From NCBI GenBank assembly GCA_963969595.1, contig OZ018414.1, forward strand, positions 16,351,660 to 16,415,659: 64,000 nt of DNA. The letters run 5' to 3'. Of this stretch, positions 12,817 through 21,340 are shown piece by piece. The position numbers were made by a program, and so were the translations under genes. Positions within the stretch are counted from its first letter, which is position 1. The number at the start of each line of letters is the position of its first letter. Source of the DNA: Neckera pumila (taxonomy: Eukaryota > Streptophyta > Bryopsida > Hypnales > Neckeraceae). The notes beneath the pieces were generated by a model. It saw nothing but the letters and a program-made list of their open reading frames with translations, did not search any database and had not been told where the DNA came from.

Positions 12817-13209
12817 ATGAAACCTTGGAAGCTTAACTTTGATGGTTCTTGTTCCAAGGAGTTAGGATCGGGTGCCGGTATTGTGCTAGAGAACCCTGAG
12901 GGTAAGAAGGAGATATATCATCGCGATTTGGGAAAGGGTTTAACGTGTAACCAGTCAAAGTACGCCGCTTTGATCATGGGTTTAGAGCTTGCGAAGGAAA
13001 AGAATGTTAAGCATGTTCAGATTCACGGGGATTCGAAATTAATCTGCAACCAAGTGAGTGGTAAGTGGGAGGTTAGGTCTGATAAACTGCAACCATACTA
13101 CCAAATAGCGAAAAGGTTAACTCGTGAATTCCAGTCTGTAGAGGTCATCCATGTCCCTAGGGAACAAAATCATGAGGCGGATTCTGCAGCTCAGAATTTG
13201 GCGGAATGA
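12817..13209 (+). CDS. Additional type I RNase H domain (retrotransposon)
   Basis: This is a 130-residue RNase H-fold protein, the size of a single domain. It would degrade the RNA strand of RNA/DNA hybrids during reverse transcription. Visible motifs are NFDGS (D9), the CNQSKYAALIMGLELA helix, HGDSKLICNQVSGKW (D72) and REQNHEADSAAQNLA (D122). The helix normally carries a catalytic Glu in N-x-A-E-Y; here that place is Lys48 (codon AAG), so one of the four DEDD acidic residues is missing. The style is that of the plant/archaeal-like RNase H rather than the Gypsy pol RNase H. It ends 35 bases before gag, in another frame, so how it would be translated is unclear. The start is the ATG just after an in-frame TAG. 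Confidence 0.85.
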   Translation: MKPWKLNFDGSCSKELGSGAGIVLENPEGKKEIYHRDLGKGLTCNQSKYAALIMGLELAKEKNVKHVQIHGDSKLICNQVSGKWEVRSDKLQPYYQIAKRLTREFQSVEVIHVPREQNHEADSAAQNLAE

Positions 13210-13244
13210 GTCGGTGCATATAAGTTCTTTATAGTTCGAGAAAA

Positions 13245-14450
13245 ATGGTGAGTTTTCCGGTTTTTTCAGGGAGGGAGAAGGAAGACCCGGAGAAGTTTAT
13301 CAAACAGTTCAAACGGGCTTGTATGGCAAACGGGGACCGAAACGAGGATGCCTGGTTGGAATTACTTCCTATTCATTTGGATGATACAGCCTCGTTTTGG
13401 TTTGATCGACAAACTCCGAACGTCCGTGCAACGTGGGTAGCGTTAACCACCGCATTAGTAACAGAGTTTCAGGAACATGAAAGTTATCAGAACTTACTCG
13501 GTATGCTTAGTATGTTACGACAGAACACAGAGGAAACAGTGCGGCAATTCAGCGAGCGAGTGCGAGAGTTACAAACTCGTATTCAGAGAAGTCTCCAACA
13601 GCCCGGTTCAACAGAAGGAGAAGATAGAGCACAAACTCCTGAACAGATTGCAGCCAATTTAAACAGTGTTGAGGCCCTGGTACTGCGGAGTTTTGTGGGA
13701 GGGCTAAGACCGTCAATACAGGAAATAGTAGCTTGGAAGGAACCGAAAACATTCGAAGCGGCATTATCTCTGGCTCAACACAAAGAGCTGAACTTAAGCA
13801 ATCTCGCGCATGGTCCCATAGCAGTGGTGTCTGATACCCCCAAGACGTTAAAAGTATACCCAGTTCCTACTGGAACAACCGAAATGAAGATAACCTCAGC
13901 AGGGAAAGAATCCGATTTGGCACAATTGGTGACTGAAATGCGTGATTTAAAATTGTTTTTGTTACAAGGACAGAGCAGTAGTCGTCCGAAAAGCCCATCA
14001 CTAGAGGGACAAGGAAACGCAACGCGTGCCGTTCAGTTTGTCACTTGCCATGGCTGTGGATTGAAGGGGCATTATAAGAGCGATTGCCCAAACCAGGAGA
14101 AACCATCGGTAACTCCAAGTCCAAGTAATGTGAAACTAGCAGAAGTGCACCTGGTACAAATTGCCGACGTGTATTCGTCAGAGGCTACAGAGACTAAGGT
14201 GATGATGGCGAAACGAGGAAGATCCTCGAAGGAATCAGGGCCGGTCATAGCAAAAAATCATCGTGACAAAAGGAGCAAGGTGAACAAAGGAACTCACAAG
14301 CCGCGGCGTCGCATCGGGATATCTGATATGCTTATTGGCGCGGGACAAACAGAGTATTCAATATTAGAAGATCTAGGTAAGCAAGCAACCAATATAATCG
14401 TCGCACAACTGGTATCAAAGTGTCCCGCTCTGCGTCGGGAACTTCGGTAG
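13245..14450 (+). CDS. gag: Gag polyprotein of Ty3/Gypsy retrotransposon
   Basis: This 401-residue structural protein would form the virus-like particle. The N-terminal half matches the retrotransposon gag core (EKFIKQFKRAC, then LLPIHLDDTASFWFD near residues 44-58, and SFVGGLRPSIQE near 150). A single CCHC zinc knuckle lies at residues 268-281 (CHGCGLKGHYKSDC, spacing C-x2-C-x4-H-x4-C), followed by a basic tail that would bind RNA. The frame is intact and closes with a single TAG at 14,448-14,450. The pol frame continues in the same phase immediately after it, so UAG readthrough could give Gag-Pol. The start is the ATG in AAAATGG. Confidence 0.93.
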   Translation: MVSFPVFSGREKEDPEKFIKQFKRACMANGDRNEDAWLELLPIHLDDTASFWFDRQTPNVRATWVALTTALVTEFQEHESYQNLLGMLSMLRQNTEETVRQFSERVRELQTRIQRSLQQPGSTEGEDRAQTPEQIAANLNSVEALVLRSFVGGLRPSIQEIVAWKEPKTFEAALSLAQHKELNLSNLAHGPIAVVSDTPKTLKVYPVPTGTTEMKITSAGKESDLAQLVTEMRDLKLFLLQGQSSSRPKSPSLEGQGNATRAVQFVTCHGCGLKGHYKSDCPNQEKPSVTPSPSNVKLAEVHLVQIADVYSSEATETKVMMAKRGRSSKESGPVIAKNHRDKRSKVNKGTHKPRRRIGISDMLIGAGQTEYSILEDLGKQATNIIVAQLVSKCPALRRELR

Positions 14451-17400
14451 GGTGTGAGTACAAGAAGATGCAAACTGACAGCTGAAATTCATGTAGCAAA
14501 TCGTGCTCGCGGGGATCTTCAAGCGCCGCAAGTAGAGGCAACTATACAGGGGCAGGACATCGAAGGATGTCTGATCGACGGAGGTGCAGCGGTAAATATC
14601 ATGGCCAGTTGGTTTATGGAGAAAGCGGAATTAAAACCCACCAAGGCATCGTCCATGAGACTAAAAGTTGCAGACCAAAGGTGCGTAAGATCGTTGGGGC
14701 AAATTACACAAATTCCCATCACCGTGAATGGGGTGACAGTCAAAGTCGATTTTCATGTGCTCAATATCTCGGGCGGGAATGGAGGATACCCGCTGATTTT
14801 GGGACGACCTTGGTTAAGACAAGTTAAGGCTGTGAATTATTGGGAGAAGGGCAGGATGAAGATAGGATCACCCATGAATCGAGTAAGCATCCAAGTCGTG
14901 CCAGACACTGTGTCCGATACGACAAGTGTCGACGTTTCAGATGATTACTCGGGGGATTCTACTTGGGGTTCGGATACTGCTACCAGCTCAGATGAAGAGT
15001 CGGAGGACACGGAGGTAGAATTATATGCCGTAGATGTCCTATCGCAAATGATCAGCAGCTCCATGAAACATTTAGAAGATGACACCGTCAGTCTCTGTGA
15101 GCGCAGCCAGTTGTTGGATTTGTTATCCTTCGGCCCTACTTTGACTCCGGTTGAGCGTGGCGAAATTGAGCAACTGGTTACTGATTACGCCGATTTGTTC
15201 GTAACTAAGCACTCGGACCTCCCTGCAATTACGTTAGAAGAGCATCGTATTGAATTAACACCCGAAGCCAAACCTGTTCGATCCTGTCAGAAAAGAATGG
15301 CTCCAGAGAAGATGGCTGTCCTACGTGCCGAGTTGGATCGTTTGTTAGAAGGAGGATTTATTACGGAAGTAAGAAACACAGAGTGGGTTTCGCCAGTGGT
15401 TATTGTTCCCAAGAAAGGTGGTAAGTGGAGAGTTTGTGTGAATTACAAAGCGTTGAACCGGTTCACAAAGAAAGATCGACAACCCCTCCCGCATATTGAC
15501 GAGTTGCTGGACGAGGTAGCAGGGCACGAAATGTACTCGTTCTGCGATGGATATTTGGGGTATCATCAAGTGCGAATTCATCCTGATAGTATTCTATATA
15601 CTACGTTCACCACTCCTTGGGGCACATACGCGTGGCTGCGCATGCCATTTGGCCTGTGTAACGCTGGAGGGACTTTTCAGCGGGTGCAACTGAAAATCTT
15701 TGGTCCTTATATTGGTCGTTTTATACGCGTATATTTGGATGATTTCGCGGTATATGGAGACAGGGGGAAACACATGGAACAGTTGCGATTATCTTTCCAG
15801 CGTTTACGTGAACATGGGTGCTCACTGAGTCCGTCAAAATGTAAATTGGGGTTCGAAGAGGGGCCTCTCTTGGGTCAAGTTGTGTTTAAAGGAGGTTTGA
15901 AAGTTGATCCCGGAAAAGTTCAACGTATTATGGAGATGGAGGCATCTGTTAATAGAGAGCAAGTGGCAAAGCTTTGGGGAACAACCGTTTACCACAATCG
16001 ATTCATATCCAATCTTGCTAAAATCGGACAACCCATTAGCGCGTTAACAGCCAAAACCAGAACCTTTTGCTGGTCAGAAGAGTGTGCCAGGGCGTTTGAG
16101 TTTGTGAAGTCAAGATTAGCCAGTAGCCCAGTGTTACGCAATCCAAACTGGGAGGAGCAATTTATCATAAATCCATCCGCGTCAGAAAATGTGGTTGCTG
16201 CTATTTTAATACAAAATGATAGCACTGGACGTGCTCACCCAATCTACTATGCCAACCGACTGATGAATTCATGCGAGATAAAATACTCTCCACTTGAAAA
16301 GCTTGGAGTGGCTTTGTTATTCGCCTGTACCAAGTTCAAGCACTATTTATTGGCCAGTCCGTTACCTACCTTAGTGCAGTGCGAAACAGAGGGTTTAAAG
16401 CTGATCTTACAACAAGCTAATCCAGAAGGAAGGACTGCGAGATTCATGGCGTCGTTACAGGCATTCGATTTAGTCATTAAAACCACCAAAGGAACTCGAG
16501 CAGGTCACGCGTCGTTACTCCTGGATCTCGGGGCACCACCAGGCGGAGTCGAAGGGAGTATAAACGAAGAACTGGAGTGCTATGTCATGCAATTCGAACA
16601 AGAACAGAGAGATTTTGGTTATACGGATATAGTCAAATATTTGCGTGATTTATATTTACCCGAAGATCAAACGGCGCAGCAACGTCGGGAAATTCGGAGA
16701 AAAAGTCAATTGTACACCATGATAGGAGAGGACTTGTATCGCACCGGGAAGGACGGGGTATTGCGCAGAGCCTTAGTACCAAAAGAAGCCGCAAATGTAC
16801 TTTGGCATTGTCACGAAGGGATCTGTGGAGGACATTTTGCCGCAGAAATCACGTCAAGAAAGATTTTACATGCGGGGTATTATTGGCCGACCTTGTTCGC
16901 AGACAGTGCCTCATACTGTAAGACATGCAAATATTGCCAAGCTTATGCGAAACGCTCATTTCCTTATACCGAGCTGCATCCCATTTTCCCGCCAGGCATA
17001 TTCGAGAAGTGGGGTGTTGACTTCGTGGGGCCTCTTCCCATGACAAGTAAACGAAATGAATATCTGATCGTAATCACGGACTACTTTTCAAAGTGGGCAG
17101 AGGCAGCACCGGTAAAACGTTGTACGAAGGGCACAGCCGTGGATTTTATCTTCAATCAGATAGTCTGTCGATATGGCTGTCCCCTGGAAATTGTAACTGA
17201 TCAAGGAACTCACTTCGTAAATGGGGTAGTTTCTGATCTTTTAAAAAAATTATCCGTCAAGCACAGAAGAGCAAGTCCTTACTATCCACAAGCTAATGGA
17301 TTGGTAGAAAAGACAAACGGTATTCTAATAGACATCATTAGCAAGGTAGTACTTGAAAAGCGGCGCAAATGGGACCAACATGTATATGAGGCACTCTGGG

Positions 17401-17744
17401 CATATCGAACGGCGCACAAGACTGCGACCGGTTATACTCCGTTTCAACTGGCCTTTGGTTTCGAAGCAACAATACCGGTGGAGTTAGAGTTGAAATCTCT
17501 ACGGACTGCAGTAAGACATGGATTGGGAGATACAGAGTCAATCAATGCTAGACTCCATTTACTCGAAAAGATGGATGAAACGCGTCGTCATGCCTTGCAG
17601 AATTATGAAACAATTCAAAAGAAGCGAAAGTTGAGACATGACGCACGCAAGATAACGACGCAATTTAGCCCCGGGGATTTAGTGCTGATGCTCGATCACT
17701 GGCTAGCTAAACAACACGGTCAGAAGTTAAGCCCAAGTGGCTAG
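14451..17744 (+). CDS. pol: Pol polyprotein: protease, reverse transcriptase, RNase H, integrase (C-terminus frameshifted)
   Basis: About 1,097 codons follow the gag TAG in the same frame; there is no ATG at the junction. Residues below count from 14,454. Protease: LIDGGAAVN with Asp42, a DGG variant of DTG/DSG. RT: FVTKHSDLP, MPFGLCNAGG and the catalytic YLDD at 427-430. Native RNase H: the fold outline is there (PLEKLGVALLFACTKFKHYLL), but the usual TDAS, TDH and ADALSR acidic positions read NPSAS, CET and GHASLL, so it is probably catalytically dead. Integrase: zinc finger His787, His794, Cys825, Cys828 and catalytic Asp856, Asp916, Glu952 (35 residues between the last two) are intact. A one-base loss near 17,735-17,740 ends the frame before the GPF motif. 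The original frame resumes and would have ended at the TAA at 17,930-17,932, inside the 3' LTR. Confidence 0.93.
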   Translation, partial: GVSTRRCKLTAEIHVANRARGDLQAPQVEATIQGQDIEGCLIDGGAAVNIMASWFMEKAELKPTKASSMRLKVADQRCVRSLGQITQIPITVNGVTVKVDFHVLNISGGNGGYPLILGRPWLRQVKAVNYWEKGRMKIGSPMNRVSIQVVPDTVSDTTSVDVSDDYSGDSTWGSDTATSSDEESEDTEVELYAVDVLSQMISSSMKHLEDDTVSLCERSQLLDLLSFGPTLTPVERGEIEQLVTDYADLFVTKHSDLPAITLEEHRIELTPEAKPVRSCQKRMAPEKMAVLRAELDRLLEGGFITEVRNTEWVSPVVIVPKKGGKWRVCVNYKALNRFTKKDRQPLPHIDELLDEVAGHEMYSFCDGYLGYHQVRIHPDSILYTTFTTPWGTYAWLRMPFGLCNAGGTFQRVQLKIFGPYIGRFIRVYLDDFAVYGDRGKHMEQLRLSFQRLREHGCSLSPSKCKLGFEEGPLLGQVVFKGGLKVDPGKVQRIMEMEASVNREQVAKLWGTTVYHNRFISNLAKIGQPISALTAKTRTFCWSEECARAFEFVKSRLASSPVLRNPNWEEQFIINPSASENVVAAILIQNDSTGRAHPIYYANRLMNSCEIKYSPLEKLGVALLFACTKFKHYLLASPLPTLVQCETEGLKLILQQANPEGRTARFMASLQAFDLVIKTTKGTRAGHASLLLDLGAPPGGVEGSINEELECYVMQFEQEQRDFGYTDIVKYLRDLYLPEDQTAQQRREIRRKSQLYTMIGEDLYRTGKDGVLRRALVPKEAANVLWHCHEGICGGHFAAEITSRKILHAGYYWPTLFADSASYCKTCKYCQAYAKRSFPYTELHPIFPPGIFEKWGVDFVGPLPMTSKRNEYLIVITDYFSKWAEAAPVKRCTKGTAVDFIFNQIVCRYGCPLEIVTDQGTHFVNGVVSDLLKKLSVKHRRASPYYPQANGLVEKTNGILIDIISKVVLEKRRKWDQHVYEALWAYRTAHKTATGYTPFQLAFGFEATIPVELELKSLRTAVRHGLGDTESINARLHLLEKMDETRRHALQNYETIQKKRKLRHDARKITTQFSPGDLVLMLDHWLAKQHGQKLSPSG

Positions 17745-17899
17745 GACCTTTCGTTATCCATCGTTGTTTTGACAATGGAACTTATAGTCTGAGCACACCG
17801 AACGGTGTAATACAAAAGAAAGTTTATAATGGTACGAAACTTAAAAGGTATTTTTATCGATCAGAACAGGTTTCGAGCACCTCAGAGGCTCCGGAACCT

Positions 17900-17909
17900 G
17901 GGGAGGAGA
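17900..17909 (+). other. Polypurine tract
   Basis: GGGGAGGAGA directly precedes the TG of the 3' LTR, as expected for the primer of plus-strand DNA synthesis. It also lies within the extended pol reading frame. Confidence 0.8.
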
Positions 17910-18258
17910 TGATAACGGGAGAATTTACGTAACAGGTAGTAATATGAGTTGTCATAGGAGGTTCTACAGATTTCAATACTTTACGGATATCATTGCTGTG
18001 AACAGATAAGATAGGATGGATGGACCGTTGTGAGGAGAACCGGGGATGCCCAGGTCTCAAAGGCGGGTACCGTTACCGCGAGGGCCAAGAAGAGGAACTG
18101 TTTTCTGAGCAATAAGAGGAATCAAGAGTGAGAAATTAGGTGGACCATGTATGACACAAAACCTGAGTAATAAAATTGGGGTTCCTTGAGGAATCCGAAA
18201 AGAAATCTATGGCGTGAATGTTGATTGATATAATCGCTGTTCAGAAACTAGCGTTTCA
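17910..18258 (+). repeat. 3' LTR
   Basis: This is the second copy of the 349-base LTR, ending GCGTTTCA before the GTAC target duplication. It provides the stop codon (TAA, 17,930-17,932) of the original pol frame. Confidence 0.95.
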
Positions 18259-18262
18259 GTAC

Positions 18263-18800
18263 CCCAACTTATTTTTACTTTTATTAAATATTTTGCACCA
18301 AAAGTGTCAAACCTACCATCTAAGTATGCTACTTTTAAATGCACTTTCAATGATAAAAGTTTCTAATCTTAATTACTATGTAAAGTAGCTACACCTAAAA
18401 TTGCACAGTTCCTAAAAGAGCACACTGGATATTCTTGCTTAAAATGTACTCCCACTATTCATATGACTCTACGATCGCTTTTAGGTGCACCTATTTTCAG
18501 CACTTTGAAAATTTGTAGTTTATTCACACGGTGTCCAAAAAATGCATTCTAAGAGAATCTAGAATCCCCTTTTGACTACCAATGGGACCCCACAAATTTT
18601 TGTTCAATATAATAGTGAAAACCATGCTGAATTGCTTAACTGTGCGATTTAAAGTGCAATTACCTTAATAAAAAGCTAGAGTTCTATTTGGCAGGGTAAA
18701 TTCCGGAGTTCACTGAGGATGCTCTAAGGGTGAACTTATTACACGTTAACTTACTAGGATCAATTGTTTATCGTCATTTAGTATTGAACTGGATGCAATC
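18263..18800 (+). other. Spacer right of the retrotransposon, homologous to 33.0 kb
   Basis: No gene is seen. The run from about 18,335 (CACTTTCAATGATAAAA) through 18,770 (CTAGGATCAATTG) aligns with 33,000-33,150 (TACTTCCAATGATAAAA, CCAGGATCAATTC), with insertions. It thus rejoins block A on the far side of the retrotransposon. Confidence 0.55.
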
Positions 18801-19221
18801 AGTCCTCGAGCCCAACAAATTGGGACTCTTCATTGATTGGGCATTCACTCAAGCTTGGGAGGGAATTGCACTGATTCTTCTTATTCAACATTAGCTGTAA
18901 GTTAAGATATGGCGGCAGCCTCTTTGCAATGAAACTTGTTTTCATTTGTTTTAAAAAAAAAAAGATATGGCGGCAGCTGGTCTGACGGCTGCCCGAAGGC
19001 CGGCCTAGTAATGATCATCGTCCCCAGGGGACCCATGAAGAGTATGTATCTCAAGTTCACAACTGTAGCTTTCATTTCCAAGGATCTCATCTTGTGCGTG
19101 CAGCTACCTCACTTGTGGAATGCTTGCAAATCTACTGCAGTTTGACTTGCAATCTCATTGCAAGTCACGTTGATTCTGTACGTTTGCAACGTCGGTGGTG
19201 AAGATGTCGGGCTTTCTCAAG
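18801..19221 (+). promoter_or_regulatory. Conserved BTB-family leader, copy L2
   Basis: The copy begins with TCCTCGAGCCCAACAAATTG, passes ATTCTTCTTATTCAACATTAGC and a GTGCAGCTACC block, and ends GGGCTTTCTCAAG before the splice donor GTCAGT (GT at 19,222). It precedes BTB pseudogene C with an inferred intron of about 260 bases. It is probably a promoter plus first exon. A short ATG reading frame just before the donor (ATGTCGGGC) is shared with L5, so a coding first exon is possible. Confidence 0.55.
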
Positions 19222-19511
19222 GTCAGTTGCACAACTTGCCGCTAGCTTGAATATATGATGTCCATATCTCTTCTGAGTTACCTCAAGTGCATGCTTGATT
19301 GTTGCCCCGAGTACTGTGACTGGGTTGAGAATTATGGAATTGTACGTTCTCCTATCTACGCTTAAGTATGAGTTTGCCGGGGTATACGGTTGGCTTTTGA
19401 CTCAGTAATGCCCGAGCAGTGTCAGGTTTGCGAGCAACTTTCTTCTATCAGGTTGGAAGCTTCTATAATAGGATCAGTTTTGTAAATGTTCAGAATGAAT
19501 ACGGTCAGCAG

Positions 19512-20628
19512 ATGGAAGTGAGGACACTTGGTGGGGAGCCAGGAGGAGGCCAAGATGTGACCATCAACTTGATACCAAAAAGGGGGAAGCAGAAATCGAG
19601 CGTTAGCTGTCATCCGTCTTCATTTGATGAATTTGAGCACGCACAGCCAGTACTTCAGCGCATGCTTGAATTCGAACAATAGATGGGGTCCCCGGTCATC
19701 ACATTGGTTTGATCTGGAGGTCCAAGGAGATGTTCAGCATTACTTCAATTGTTTTTCTAGCATGTACTCACCATTTGTGAAGAGCTTTGAAAGCGTGATA
19801 CATAGTTTGGAGCTTCTGAAAGTCGCTTCCTAGATTGAGTTTAGGGGGCTCATGGAGCACATCTCTTTTTTCTTATCATCCATGTGTTGGTCGGGGGAAG
19901 AGGAGATTAGGGTCCGAGAGTACGCAGCTTCTCCGGACTTTCCTCGCATTCACCTCAAGGATTTGGTGGCCCAGTTGGGGTTGGATGAGGACCGTGAGAA
20001 GCAATTGCATGTCTTGTTTAACGGTGTCCTTGAGGCATCAGGTATTCCGGGTGTGCTGGCATTGCCAGCATTTTGGGAGGCCATTCGATGTGATCCACCG
20101 TCTGAGTATTCCGGGAAGGTCGTTACAATTCTTAGTCAAGCGGCAAAGGTAGTATTTTTCGACATTGAAAGAGAATGCGACAGAACGTCTGGAACTATTT
20201 GTAGTCATGTCAAGACCCCTGAAATTTTAGAAAAGATCCGAGCAATTAGTTGGGTACTAGAGGCTTTGCTGAAGGGCCAAGTGGCTGAAGAACTGGTGCA
20301 AGGGATTGTGCATTTTACAGAAGATTTCGAAATGCATCTGTGTATCAGTCGAACATGACCCTGCGGCGTTTATAAAGCGGGAATTTGCAGAGCTTGTTCT
20401 CGTGATGTACAAGGAGGTGGTGGCTGGAAATCTGCTATTGAAACCGCCAGAACGAATGGCATTGTTGGCCAATTGGCACGCAGTACTGAAGTCTTCGTTG
20501 AAGGTGCGGACTTGTTTTTGACCTTGCCCTTGAAGCACCAGGCCGAGTTAATACATCTGCAGAAAGCGAGAGTTTTTGACTTCATCAGCCCAAGTTCTTT
20601 GGCTTCGGTGCTCCACTTGGGTTGCTAG
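19512..20628 (+). pseudogene. BTB/POZ domain protein pseudogene C (frameshifts, stop and deletion)
   Basis: This is a copy of the BTB/POZ family, closest to intact gene D (37,436-38,614); both end in the same run, SPSSLASVLHLGC. Breaks seen: one extra A in the A-run at 19,577-19,581 compared with genes B, D and E; TAG at 19,831-19,833 where relatives have CAG; one extra T near 20,312; and a 22-base deletion at about 20,505 that removes the segment matching GTFEQAA of gene D. The middle (RVREYAASPDFPRIHLKDLV, about 19,910-19,970) is well kept. The start is set at the ATG equivalent to the other copies. No functional product is expected. Confidence 0.88.
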
Positions 20629-20949
20629 TAGCCTGCGTTGGAATTATCCTCCTCTGACTGTCTTCAAATCCGAGGCTATTGATCCTGATCTTTGAGGATT
20701 TCAGAAGAGAGAAGTCTCAGATGAAGTTGCAATTACTAGCCATGATGCTCCACAGACTATTGTACAGCGGCTTTACCAGTTTAGGATCGTTGGACAGAAA
20801 AGAAGCGGGACGAACAGAATGTGAAGAAACATTTAAATGTGTACCTGTTTTCTGCTTTTGATCAATAGTTTGTTGAGTCTTACAACTGCTGTGAGATCTT
20901 TGAACGAGAGTTTTTTTGAAATACGTTGAGTTCGAGCACCTCAAAGCTC

Positions 20950-21340
20950 CAGTCAGGTCACGAAGCCAAAGGAATCCCCAATTTCGTCAAACTTGCACCA
21001 TTCCGGACTCCGGAGCTCAAACTGGATGAATCTTGGATGAATTTTGTGGGGTCTACATGATGCAAAAATTTGGATGAAATCTAGATAGAAGATGGATGAA
21101 ATTTGAATTAAAGGATGAAATTTGGATGCAATCACATTGTTTAAAGTCATGTAAATTGTATCATTACATTGATATCTTAATATATTGTGAGTTATTGTAA
21201 AATGTTTGACAAATTGGAAAATTTGTGTTATGAATGTGGGATGCTCTAATTAAATTAGGTTGAGTAGAAATATGGATGAAATTTCATTTATTAATAAAAC
21301 TTTGCATGAAAAATTGGATGAAATCATCCATTTTCTAATT
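20950..21340 (-). repeat. Dispersed repeat rich in GGATGAAATTTGGATG, copy 2 (reverse)
   Basis: This reverse-orientation copy of the ATTTCATCC-rich segment aligns best with 36,690-37,050 reversed, from CCGGAGCTCAAA onward. Both lie 3' of closely related BTB copies (C and D), so here it may simply be conserved 3' flank. Confidence 0.6.

Larger units (their letters stand above)
11909..18258 (+). mobile_element. Ty3/Gypsy LTR retrotransposon, nearly complete, with an extra RNase H upstream of gag
   Basis: The element is 6,350 bases with two 349-base LTRs that start TG and end CA. A 4-base target duplication GTAC lies at 11,905-11,908 and 18,259-18,262. Order: LTR, primer-binding site, broken 5' reading frame, RNase H, gag, UAG, protease, reverse transcriptase, native RNase H, integrase, polypurine tract, LTR. 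RT before integrase defines the Ty3/Gypsy type. The LTRs differ at five positions by my count (about 98.6% identical), so insertion is recent. One single-base loss near the end of pol and a broken 5' frame suggest this copy is not autonomous. Plant Tat-lineage elements are known to carry a second RNase H, but between the native one and integrase, so the position here is unusual. Confidence 0.95.
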
